DNA of 45,482 nucleotides from Symbiodinium natans (lineage: Eukaryota > Sar > Dinophyceae > Suessiales > Symbiodiniaceae). The notes below the pieces were generated by a model. The model was not told the origin of the DNA, did not search any database, and was given only the letters and a program-made list of their open reading frames with translations. The stretch spans positions 126,001 to 171,482 of the forward strand of contig CAJNDS010000298.1 in the NCBI GenBank assembly GCA_905221605.1, in the 5' to 3' direction. Positions 20,260-30,300 of the stretch are shown here, piece after piece (the first letter of the stretch is position 1; each line of letters opens with the position of its first letter). Made by a program: the position numbers and the translations under genes.

Positions 20260-22216
20260 TTCGGTCCAAAGCCCCGTAGGATATCGTAGGATGACCCCTA
20301 CGCCTAGATTTGTTCAGGCCTTGCTTGGTGCAAAGCGCTCCTTTCCAGCAAACAGCAAACAGCAAGCCTAAACCCGAAATCTCAGGGTTGCCTTGTGCGG
20401 CTTTAGGTTGGACCTCGTTCGGAAACATTCCTGCAGCCAGAAGAAGCTGCCTGACGACATGTGACAAAGTCCGTTAAGGCTCCCTTGTGCTGTGTCGCTT
20501 CACAACGAGAACGGCTTGTAGCTGCTGTTAAGCTGTGTTTACGCCTGCACTGTGGACATCTGTAGTCAATGTCGTTTGTTCGTGTTGCACACTCGTGGTT
20601 TCTTGTCCCTCCTTTGTGTCCAACGCCTCGTGCGAAACGTACATCTACAAGGTCGTCACCTGTGGCTTGTCAACTCAAGGTTTTGCAACGACGCGCTGCG
20701 ATTTGCAGCACTTTGTTTTCCGGTGGTTTGCACTTGGAGGAAAGCGCCGCTTCATACATGCCATGACTTGGCTGCCAGAAATGAGATCCTCCATCGTTAA
20801 ATGATAAATTCTGCTAAATCCCAGAGCTACTCGTAGTCGGAATCCGGAATCCTAGTTTCTCTCAGCGACGCCACCTCCAGAGCATGTCCCGAGGCTTGGC
20901 CTCGGGAGCGTGCGCTTCCAAGCTACGGTGCTAAGCAGCGCTACTGCTACATTCTGCTGCTCTCTTGCTGCATGTTGGATGTGGGTTTGTCAGGGCTTTG
21001 TGTCGATGAGCCCCATGGCTTGGTGCCTGCATGTGATGCTTTTAAAGACAATGGATACTTCATCATTTTCAATCGCAATGGTTGGCGAATATCGTGCATT
21101 CTCTTGGCACTGCGTACCATGTCGTGCGAGCCTTTCTCCAAAAAGGATTGTCCAAAAAAAACCGTGCCAAAAGAGATGGGCCTTGTACACCACTTGTATT
21201 CAAGATGGCCAAGAATGATCCTATGCAACTTGAAGTCGGGATACTGAAGCAAGCTGCAAGAAGCAGACGGGCGCTTATCCAAAGGCCGATGGCACACCCG
21301 GAGCCCTGAACCCAGATCCCCAAGTGCAGGTACGAAAAGCGTCCGTGCCCACCTGTGTGGAGGTCGGATCGAGGGTTTGGGAAGATCTTTCGGGGCCAAC
21401 TTCACGCCCAGTATGCTTCTTCGAAAGGTTTCACGGGGTGTTTTGATGTGTTTTGGGTTTCGGGGCCTTGAAGGGGTCAAGGGCATACGAGCCTCAGGGA
21501 TTCGTGAGTGCCAAGGCAAAGGCAGTTTGTTAAGGCTTCGCTGCCAGCCTAGGACTTAGAGTCTTGGCAGCTTGTTTTTTGGGATCCTTTAAGGCTCTAG
21601 TTGTCGGTTTGGACTCGGTTGTCTTGGGCCTACGTGGAATGCCTCAAGCTTCCACATTTCACCAAGGATCAGGGATCTATAGAAGACAGTGCGTTTGTAG
21701 AGCAGCTTTCTAGGGTGCAACAGGCCTTCCCTCCCAGACAAGGTTTTGTCTAGGCAGTGTCTCCAGCGACTGCAACCGCTGTGCAATCTATTGCAAACTG
21801 TCAGAATTCGGCACCTCAAGATTTTCGGAACCTGTAGTCTTCAAGCCGTCTTTCCTTCGGTGCCCTACTCATGGGTTAGCACGCGGGCTTGTGCGGCTTG
21901 GGTGTTAGGAAAAGCATGTCAAGCCCATCATGCCTCTCGACGCTGTGTGGTACAGCTTCTCCAGCGGCTCAGGCTTGATACCTTGAACTCATGTGCATTG
22001 GCGATGATGCCTGGATGAGGGTTTAGTGTTCAGGGTTTGGACCTCGGTCTTGCAATGTGATAGCCAGAGGAGAGCAGAAAACAGGCTGTGGTCTAACCCC
22101 GTGACACATTGACTAGCAACAATACAGGACAGTGCACCATACACCAAGCAAAAGCAGCGCCCCGCAAGGACAAGCAACCTTTCCCTCTCGACCATGATGT
22201 CATGAGAAACTCTGCA
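20260..22216. other. Spacer upstream of the CHERP gene
   Basis: Several 60-100 codon frames overlap on both strands (for example 20947-21519 minus, 21082-21309 plus), but none has AG|G and GC/GT signals in phase or recognisable motifs. Probably intergenic, with possible missed short exons. Confidence 0.4.
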
Positions 22217-22218
22217 GG
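22217..22218 (+). promoter_or_regulatory. Likely spliced-leader trans-splice acceptor
   Basis: AG of CTCTGCAG, 8 nt upstream of the ATG that begins the CHERP-like protein. Dinoflagellate mRNAs receive a 22 nt spliced leader at such an AG; the position fits a very short 5' UTR. Inferred from position only. Confidence 0.45.
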
Positions 22219-22226
22219 ACCCAGCC

Positions 22227-22549
22227 ATGTCTGTACCAGGTGCTGCAGCATGTGCTGCCTTTGCCGTGGGCTTGGCCCCGGACCTCAAGCAGCGTGTAGA
22301 GATTATGGCGGAGCATGTTTCCAAAAACGGGCCGGACTTCGAGAATACGGTGCGGAGCAAGAATGGCCAGAATCCGCAGTTCCAGTTCTTGGTCGGTGGG
22401 GAGGGCTCGGAGTACTACCTGGCACTTCTGGAGTCCCACCGGCCAGCTCCGGCAGTGATCGAGTCCACCGCGAGCCCTGCGGAGCTCACTGGGCTCATGA
22501 GCCGCTGGCCGACTCCCGAGGTGATCCCTCTGAGTCCTGACGCCGAGAG
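22227..22549 (+). CDS. CHERP: CHERP exon 1 (SURP domain)
   Basis: ATG GCT-type start context, 107 codons plus 2 nt. Ends GCCGAGAG|GCCCAA (GC donor). The AG+G join to exon 2 gives DAE-R-QLSEIL. A GT donor at CCCGAG|GTGATC (22520) is possible but is phase 0 and would not join to exon 2. Confidence 0.85.
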
Positions 22550-25366
22550 GCCCAAAAACCGTTGGGGCTCACGGTCTGCTTAGTAAGGCTCCCAGGGGGT
22601 CAATGAAGGGTACTATTGTCAAATGAAGGTTCAGGATGTGAGGAGAGAAAAGAAAGGGATTCATAGACCCAGAAGCACTACAGTGCGCCATCAACTACAC
22701 AATGCTGGATCGCTTCGGTCGAGTTTCTGTTTAAGATGAGGCTACTTAAAAAAGAAGTTCTTGTTACCGGGCCTCCTTCAAAATAGGGTTTCGAGATTTG
22801 CCGCTCTTGGGCCAAAGCGGAGTGGCTTTTGTCCTCGAAAGATCTAGAGGCAGCTGTCGGAGATCCTCAACTCACTGGAGCGAGTCTCCTCTCGATCCTG
22901 GGCGGGGTTCAGTCTGGCTTGCTGAATTAGGGGGATTCGTGTCGAGGGCTTTGGACCCAGGTCTGCGCGAGTTCCAGGAAGGGCAGGCTTAATCAAGCTT
23001 TGCGTGCTCCGCGCTGAGGAGAGGCCGTGGCGAACGGCAGGAGCTGGATGCAGGCCACCAAGCCGCCGCCTACCCCTCACCAAGGATGTTTCATCTGAAT
23101 TGTCATCTCAGCTTGTCATCTCCATCACACACCACGGTCACCACTAGAATATCCTAGAATAGAGCCATAGATCAAGCCAGGCAGTGGTCTTCCTATTAAC
23201 TGATTGCTCTGCTCCATCAGAGCAAGCCACCCCAGAAGAACATTTAAGGTTTCAGGTCGGTTTGCCGCTGCGTTTTGAAAGGCTATCCTCCACATGCTAA
23301 GGAAAACAAATTCCACAGAAATATCCCCAAATAACATTATGTACATATGCATACCAAAAGAATTGCAAAACGGGCCACAACAAAGTAAAAAAAAAAAAAC
23401 TCGCCAGCTCCTCAGACCACGGCTGCTATGAGTCATGATTTCATAAATTGTGGTCGTGTTATGGTTGGTCTTGTTGGGCTGGCATTGGTTATACATAGTA
23501 TAGTATAGTGTGTGTGTGTGTGTGTATAAATATATTATATATATATATGATGTACATATGAGCATGAGTAAAAATGTCAACTTATCAACGTATAAACATA
23601 TAAGAAAATGCGCAAATGCGCTGGGAAGCTGTTATGTATAGCAGAGCGAAGTCGGCTTATGCATGTATTATGTGTGTTTATACTCTATGATACTCTATGT
23701 ATATGTAGAAAAGATTATACGTAGCTTTGTATAGATATAGCCATGCGGGTGTATGCCCTAAGAAGAGCTGTCACTCGAATTCTCATATGCTAAATCTGTG
23801 TGTGTGTGTGTTTTTGTTTTTGTGCGTGTGTTTGCTATTGGCTGCGCAAAACAGATTGCTTGCCTCGTGACAGCCCTGTGAGTTCTGTGTTAAGTCATGG
23901 ATTGTTGGGTGGAGAAATGTTCCGCGGACAAAAACAGAGCCCTTGCGTTACTAGCGTGACTCTGAGATGTATCTGCGGAGCATGAGGACTGGATCCTGGA
24001 GTGAAGGCACAAGAACTGATCATAATTGCATGGAAAACCCCCGTAAACAAAGCGTTGTCTGTACAGGGCCTGGACTGAAGAAGAAAACCCAGTTCCCCGC
24101 GTAATTTAGATCCGCCCGTGTTTCGGAAAAAACGTGTTGCATGAGCTGGCCTGCTTCAAGCCTTTTTAAGCCGTGTCAAATATGGGGTAAATGCTTCACG
24201 GAGCCAAGCCCAGACTTTGGGAAGGCCAACGTGGCCATGGCACCAGCCATTGCCAGCAACTTGATGAAACGGGTGGCCTTCCTCTCAAGTTCCCTCCACC
24301 GGCTCCATGTGCTACTGGGCCTCTTTAGCGCATGGGATCTGAGGCTTCATTCTCGGCTTCAGGACTTTCACTTTTAGGACACAGCTGTGCAAGGCAATTG
24401 TAGGCCCGCTTAGAGTTGGGAACTCGAAGGCTGTATTTGGTGCACGACATCTTCATCAGCGAGCTCGGCCGACAGGATGGAGCTCGACCCCTTATCTCCG
24501 CGTTCAAGCCCTGCCTAGTCTGGATGGTTCGGCCCACCTTCCAGATTGCACGATCCTCCATGCCCGATAGTGAAGGCTGTGCCAAGATCAAGAAGCTCCT
24601 GGCCATGTGGCTGGACAAAGGCATTCTCAGTGTGAGGGAGACCGAGGAGATCACGGCACTCATGACGGCGACAGACTTGCCGGCACCCCCGCCACAGACA
24701 GGACGGTTGATGCAGCAGGTCGGAGCACAGATGGGTGTGTCTTTCTCGCAGGCACAGAACAACAGCCTGGTTGGCAGTATACTCGGCGCGCTGCAGCAGG
24801 CGCCACAGCAGGTGGTGCCGCAGCAAGTGCTGCAGCAGCAACAGCAGCAAGCTCCGCAGCCTGCACCGCAGCTGGGGTTTCAACACCTACAACACATGCA
24901 CGCGCAGGCAGTGCCTCAGCAGATGCCCACACAACTATTGCAGCCGCAAATGGCGGCGCCCCCTGGACACATCCCGACACCACCCGCACCTCCAATGCCA
25001 GCAGCTGGAATGGCTGGAATGGCTTCGACGATGCAAAACTCTGGGTTGGTCCCGGTGCAAGGACAGGGCCCGCCCGGCATGCAGTTGGCTCTCGCATCTG
25101 GCTCCTTGGCTCTGCCAACCGGCCCGGGCTCTGAGACGCCCGAGTCTGTTCCAGTGGGGGTCATGTCCTCCATGTTGAAACAGGTGTCGAGACGCGGGAA
25201 AGATCTACATGCTGCATTTGTGCCATACCGACCGCTGGATCCGTTCTATACGCCACAGACACTGCCTATCACACCACCCCCTTCGGGTCGCCTGCTGGAT
25301 AGGCTGGCCCAATTCTACCGAGCTGCACCTTGTCTGCGTCGATCAAGGGTTCTTTTCAGAATGTAG
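22227..25366 (+). CDS. CHERP: CHERP-like splicing regulator (SURP + CID), four exons
   Basis: join(22227-22549, 22850-22901, 24225-24310, 24430-25366), 465 residues. CHERP is a U2 snRNP-associated nuclear protein that influences splice-site choice. Visible domains are: SURP at about residues 17-70 (LKQRVEIMAEHV, NGPDFEN, FQFLVGGEGSEYY); a CTD-interaction (CID/RPR) domain at about 108-232, with RQLSEILNSLERV, IASNLMKRV, RLHVLYLVHDIF and KIKKLLAMWLDKGI; a Gln/Pro-rich linker at about 238-390; and the CHERP-specific C-terminal region PYRPLDP (about 419-425) followed by ITPPPSGRLLDRLAQFY. Domain order matches animal CHERP, but the protein is about half the usual length and has no Arg/Ser tail or G-patch. 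All three introns are GC-AG and preserve motifs. The stop after FYRAAPCLRRSRVLFRM may instead be avoided by a GC donor at TACCGA|GCTGCA, which would add an unseen last exon. Confidence 0.9.
22550..22849 (+). other. CHERP intron 1 (GC-AG, 300 nt)
   Basis: GC...AG with G on both sides of the junction (AG|GC ... AG|G). Confidence 0.75.
22850..22901 (+). CDS. CHERP: CHERP exon 2 (first CID helix)
   Basis: 52 nt between TCTAGAG|G and TCCTGG|GCGGGG. Supplies LSEILNSLERVSSRSW, the missing first helix of the CID. Too short for any ORF scan. Confidence 0.75.
22902..24224 (+). other. CHERP intron 2 (GC-AG, 1323 nt)
   Basis: Contains A/T-rich DNA with a GT microsatellite at 23507-23525 followed by TATATA, a 13 nt poly-A at about 23388, and a 151-codon minus-strand frame (23125-23580) rich in Tyr/Ile/Thr that follows the low-complexity sequence. 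Nothing else seen. Confidence 0.7.
24225..24310 (+). CDS. CHERP: CHERP exon 3 (CID helices 2-3)
   Basis: 86 nt between GGGAAG|G and CCATGT|GCTACT. Reads APAIASNLMKRV and SLHRLHV. Joined to exon 4 it yields RLHV-LYLVHDIF, matching the invariant L(H/Y)L(I/V)YL(V/I)(N/H)D of CID proteins. Confidence 0.85.
24311..24429 (+). other. CHERP intron 3 (GC-AG, 119 nt)
   Basis: Short intron whose removal restores the CID core motif; donor GT|GCTACT. Confidence 0.85.
24430..25366 (+). CDS. CHERP: CHERP exon 4 (end of CID, Q/P linker, C-terminal region)
   Basis: 937 nt after CTCGAAG|G, including stop TAG. A CAG/CAA-rich stretch at about 24776-24960 encodes the poly-Gln region and creates long open frames in the other five frames, which are shadows. 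Confidence 0.9.
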
Positions 25367-26084
25367 AAGAACACAGGAAAAGCCCCATGCAGAACATTCA
25401 GCGCATCCCAAATCAGCGAATCCAGTTGCCTGATGTCACAGTGGGTAGACTGTTGTTTCATGGAGGAAATCTTAACAGGCTATTGCGAGGCCTATATACA
25501 AGTTCGGGTCTGCGCTGCAGAATGTCCATGGTGCTGCCTTATGTGTTTGCAACAGGGCCTTTAGATATCTGTGTTCACAAAAGTCTATTCTGGTCAGGGG
25601 AAAGTCTTTCTCCACCCAATCTTTATACTTTATAGCTATCTGCAAAAAGTATTTCACCCCAGGAGTCAGAAACATCTACGGTAGCATTACCATTCACTTA
25701 AGTTCGTCTCCTCAGATTCTCGTATCCTGAAGCCAGAACTTGCTTCTGATCTTGTCTGTTTGTACTTCGGGCTCAGCATACGGCGTAATAACACAGGCAG
25801 GACTTCGCAAGTCGGGTAAGAAAGTTCTAAATCCGTCGCTAATTCACGCCCGCTGTGTATGACGAACCAGGGACTGTTTGCAGACTCTTGACAACCGGCT
25901 CCCTGCTCACCTAGCTAGCTTTCGTTGGCCCGGCGCTGCCCCTCGAGTTTCTTCCTCGGCCCGTGAAGATTTTTCTGACTCGGTCCACCCCGCTTTCAAC
26001 CCAATCCCGACCCAAGGTGGCCAGGCCTCGTAGGCCTAAGCATACCCGAAACTCGTCCCCACCCCACCCCACCCCCGGCCCAAA

Positions 26085-26207
26085 AAAATAATTATAATAA
26101 TTATAATAATTATAATAATTGTAATAATTATAATAATTATAATAATTATAATAATTATAATAATTATAATAGTAATTATTATAATAATTACAATTATAAT
26201 AGTACAA
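26085..26207. repeat. (AATTATAAT)n array
   Basis: About 120 bp of 9 bp units made only of A and T with rare G. The unit is close to self-complementary, so the tract can fold back on itself. The Tyr/Asn frame on the minus strand is a repeat artefact. Confidence 0.95.
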
Positions 26208-26322
26208 ACAAGAAAATGAAAATGCTTTTGGGGGGCCGAGGTGGGCGACTCTGCGAAGGCCGAGCGGAGCCGGTCACCGCAGAGGGGTGCCCAAGTGCCG
26301 CCACCGCTGGACTGAAAACGGT

Positions 26323-26345
26323 GCTGGGGGGGGGGGGGGGGGGGG
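26323..26345 (+). repeat. Poly-G run
   Basis: About 22 consecutive G. Length is likely variable and assembly-sensitive. Confidence 0.9.
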
Positions 26346-26384
26346 ATGAGCTTTGGGAGCTTTTGGGTTAAGAGGGTTTGGGGG

Positions 26385-26412
26385 TTTAGGGTTTAGGGTT
26401 TAGGGTTTAGGG
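26385..26412 (+). repeat. Interstitial telomere-like repeat (TTTAGGG)4
   Basis: Four perfect TTTAGGG units, preceded by degenerate GGGTTTGGGGG steps. TTTAGGG is the telomere unit of dinoflagellates and plants. Shorter degenerate copies on the complementary strand occur at 12988-13012 and 39764-39778. Confidence 0.9.
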
Positions 26413-27325
26413 CAGCATTGATGGGGTTCTTTTCAGGGGGACTTTGAGGCGTGCGTTGGGTGTTGTGTTTTTATGTGCAAGTGATACTAGGGCTACTCAA
26501 CGCCATTGGGAATGAGTTTTGCAGTCGTAAAGGGCAACATACACATGGCTTTATTTGGAGGGCCTTTGGGACGTTTGGTTTGATCCCGGGCTTAAAACTG
26601 TGTAAGCCCTGGCCCCTGTGGACAACACTGTCGCAACATCCAGAACAGAAGCCGCATTGGTGAGGTCTTTGTATTTTGGACATCCAGCAGTATGATTTGG
26701 ATGATTTTGGCTAATCCGACAGTGCAAAGCCCGCCCGAGAACCCCAAATCTTCAATGCCCGGAAGCACCCAATCCTCAAAGGCTTCCTCAAACTGCACAG
26801 GCTCTGGCCCATCTGCAAGCCTCTGACGTCGCAGCTGGAAGCGCGCCGCTTCAGGGGCTTAGGGAGGCTTCAGTCCTGAAATATAAACTGTGTGAGGCTT
26901 GAAGGCTTAATAACGTAAGGACCTTCGGTTAAAACCAGAGGGATGACTGACTTGCTTGAGGCTGGGGGGGGGTTTGGGCGACGCAGAGCCTTAAGGACAC
27001 TTTAGGACCCGTCACAGACTACAAAGAGATTACCTCAGGATTGCCGAAAGGATTTGTTTACCAATAGGGGTTCGGGGCTTGCAGCTCAAGGAAGCAAAGA
27101 ACATCTCAGTCTCTGAGCTTTTTGAAGGCCCCACCGTGTGTCGGCAAGGGGGGAGTAACCACGCAGGTGGTCACAGCTGCATCGTGACTACATTTGGTCT
27201 GCCAGCCTCGCTTTCGATTTTGCACTCTGCCAGCGACGGCGGCGATTCTGCTTAAAGAGCCCCAAAAAGGGTAAGTGTGGCATGACAAGCCTCCTGAGCC
27301 CTGTAGAAGCATTTCTGACTGCCAG

Positions 27326-27362
27326 GCAACATTTTCACCTGGGGAGACAACAAGAACGGGCA
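27326..27362 (+). CDS. RCC1 exon (NIFTWGDNKNGQ)
   Basis: 37 nt, TGCCAG|G to GGGCA|GCATAT. Joined to 27500 it gives WGDNKNGQ-LGDGT, the W-G-x-N-x-x-G-Q-L-G hallmark between RCC1 blades. Confidence 0.8.
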
Positions 27363-30300
27363 GCATATCCGTCACGGTTTTGCACTGGCCTGCGAGTGGT
27401 GTTTCTGATTGAACAGGACATCATTGCTACTACACTATGGCTGTGTTCTGGTTATCCTTGGCATGTCTTCGGTTTGCCTCTGTTTGCTTGTGCAGCCAGG
27501 TTGGGGGATGGGACCCTCATAGGGCGAGATGCCCCCGGCCTTGTCGGTGGCTTGCATGAAGCTTGTTTCGTGGCGGCTTCCGCTTCAAAATCGGATTCGA
27601 GTAGTGCTGCAAGGTGAAATACCCGGAGCTGCCGCCATGGCCGCTGCAGAGGCAGGCTTTGGCCTTGTAAGCACGTAGTCTAGGCACATTGCCCATGAGA
27701 ATGGCTTCGTATGTTGGTTCAGCTGTCTTTCTGATACAAGAGCGCTGTAAGGGAGGGCGGGCAGTTTTGGGTTACAGAACTTGCGATCGCCCTGAATGCC
27801 TTCGTTTTTCTGCAGGCATCCGCCGCGCTGGCCAAGAATGGCAACCTGTGGGCTTGGGGGCACCTTGGGGGCACGATTTCAGTTTTGGAAGGACCGCTTT
27901 TGACTCTTGAGCAAAGTTGAGCTGAAAGCTTTACCGTTTTGGAAGACGCGCTTTTGGTTTAGGCATCCCTTGGATTCGCTTTCATCATGCTTACGTTCAA
28001 AGTGGTTTCACTCCAGCTGGTCCACTCTTTACCCGACTGGCTTTAGAGCACGAGGCTGTATTCTCCTGTCCCAAACAAATACTATAGAATCCACAGTCAC
28101 CAACCTTTGAGAAGCACGCGGGCAAACTCCCACTCGAGTGAAGAAACACTCGATGGGGGGCGGGGGGGGTTGAGGGCGGCCACGGCACTTTGAAAATAAT
28201 GTGCTTATTCAACCAACCAGAAGTGCCTTGCGAATGCTCAGTAGCAATTGAGTTGGGCGATGCCTTGATTGTACTCCCCGGATGGCGCCTCTGCGAGGTT
28301 TGCTGGAATTCATCAACCCCAGCATGTGCCTGGCCTGCATTGACATGCCACCACAGTGTTCAGAAGAGGTTGTGATTCGGCCGAAGAGGAAGAGAGCGAG
28401 AGAGAGAGAGAGAACGCTGAATAGCCCCGAAACACCAAATCGCACAGGTCTTCCTGGGTCACCGCGTGGTCAGGAGCTTGGCTCTGTCGAGCCAGGCGAG
28501 GCTCAGTGGCTGATCTTGCTTCTTTTTTTCCTTTTTCGTGCCCTCTTTTCCTTCCTTTCGTTCCTTCCCTCCCTTCCCTCCTGCCCCCCCTCCTTCCTTC
28601 CCTCCTTCCCTCCTTTCTTCCATCCTTCCTTCTCTCCTTCCCTCCCTCCTTCCTTCCCTCTTTACCTCCTTCGCTACTTCCCTACTTCCCTCCCTCCCTT
28701 TCTTTTTTATTTCTCTCTCTTTCTCTCTTTCTTTCTTTTTGTTTTTTTCTCTCTCTCTCTCTCTCTCTGTTTCTCTTTCTGGCTCTCACACTGTCGCTCT
28801 CTCGCTCTCTCACTCTCACACTCGCTCCCGGAGCAAAATCCAGACCCCTAAGCCCAAACTGCGAAAAGCCTAAAAAGCCAAAATCCGCTAAACACCAAAC
28901 CCAGCTGCCCTCTGCAGGTGCTGTGCTGCTGCACCGAGTCAGGGGAGTTGCTGATGGCCGGGGCCTCTGTTTAGGCTTTAGGCTGGGAACTTATGGCCCG
29001 GCTCTTGGCTTCTAAGCTGTGATGCCGTCATGACATCTCACAAAGCCGTAGCTTGCTCGGCCCCCGTACCTTTTTTTCAAAGCGAAAGCTGCAATCCAGC
29101 AGCCGTCAGCACCGACACAGCTCAAAGCAGCAGAGGGATAGCACAGTAGAAACTGAAGGAACATAGGAATACGAAAGATTACTCTTCGGCCACACGTAGA
29201 TGCTACAAGCCCTTTTTTGACTTTTTAATATGGATGGTAGGATGGAGAAGTCTTTCGTGCGTGGGGGCTAAAGGCAAGACTTGGGTTCATGTCCGATCGT
29301 GTAGGGTTTATTATCTCAGCTGAGCATCGGGTAAGCAAGGACAGCTATTGGGACACCCGCCTCACAGGCCGATAGGCCAGCGCTGGATAATTCTACATAA
29401 TTCTATATGTGTAATCTCCCAACGCGACATTGAGTGGACAAAGCTGATGCTTTTGGCCTTTCGAGTTTCTCCTGGCAAATTGTGTTGTTTTTCTGGGCAA
29501 GTCGTGCTTGTCAGGACAAATGGTGGTTTACCAAGCATCTATTGACCAACCATGCGAACCAAATACTAGGTGAGGTGCCAATTACATGTTTCAAACACAC
29601 CAATTGGATATTCATGCATGCAAATGAAGTAAGTACGCAGTATATACAGATATATTTCCACTGGAACATAAGCTGAGTTAACTAGTAGCTGAGTTCTGAT
29701 TGCAAGACAAGTTGAATACGCGCCACCGGAAGTAAATGCGAATTAACTACTTGCATAGAGACCAATGTGTATCCTGCCCAATAAAGGCCATCGTACTAAT
29801 AAGTCTACAAATCCGAAAATCCAAAAGACTTTAGCCCTGATGTGCTACGCAGCAGGCATAGCTAGCCTGGCCTTCACAAGGAAGAGAAAGACGGTATGGA
29901 GGCTCTCGAGCGTTCCCATTTCTACAATGCTTTCGAGCGTTTGTGAATCTGCGAAAACTTGAAGGTTCTCTTCCATGAATCTGCTCTTTTCCCTTGTTAT
30001 ATAGTCGCCTTCATATTAGCAAGCCGTACCGCCTTGTAGAAAGGCGTAAAATGCCCAGCACGTTCTAAATTGAAAAGCAAAAAGACAAAAAGCAAACCCG
30101 TGACTTTTTCTAATTAAAAGTCCCAGAAAAGTGTTTCTCTTCTTTCTTGGTTTGCCCGCTTTTTGGTTTTTGTTTTACTAGCCGCACATCTTCAGATGTC
30201 TGACAGAATCATAACCTCCGACCTCTAACCCGTGTCGGATCACTCCAGCTGGAAGCGCCTGATGCTTCCGGCCCAGGGTTTGGGGCTGCTTCTGTGGACG

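Larger units (their letters stand above)
25367..27325. other. Intergenic spacer with simple repeats
   Basis: Contains the AATTATAAT array, a poly-G run and four TTTAGGG units, listed separately. No exon-like stretch with splice support. Confidence 0.5.

Noticed and set aside
23125-23580. 151-codon minus-strand Tyr/Ile/Thr-rich ORF
   Set aside because: Lies inside CHERP intron 2 and follows TA/GT microsatellite sequence.
24515-25178. Several 85-175 codon ORFs in other frames
   Set aside because: Shadows of the Gln/Pro-rich CHERP exon 4.
28282-29015. Overlapping 189-, 169- and 111-codon Ser/Leu/Pro frames
   Set aside because: Polypyrimidine tract read in three frames.
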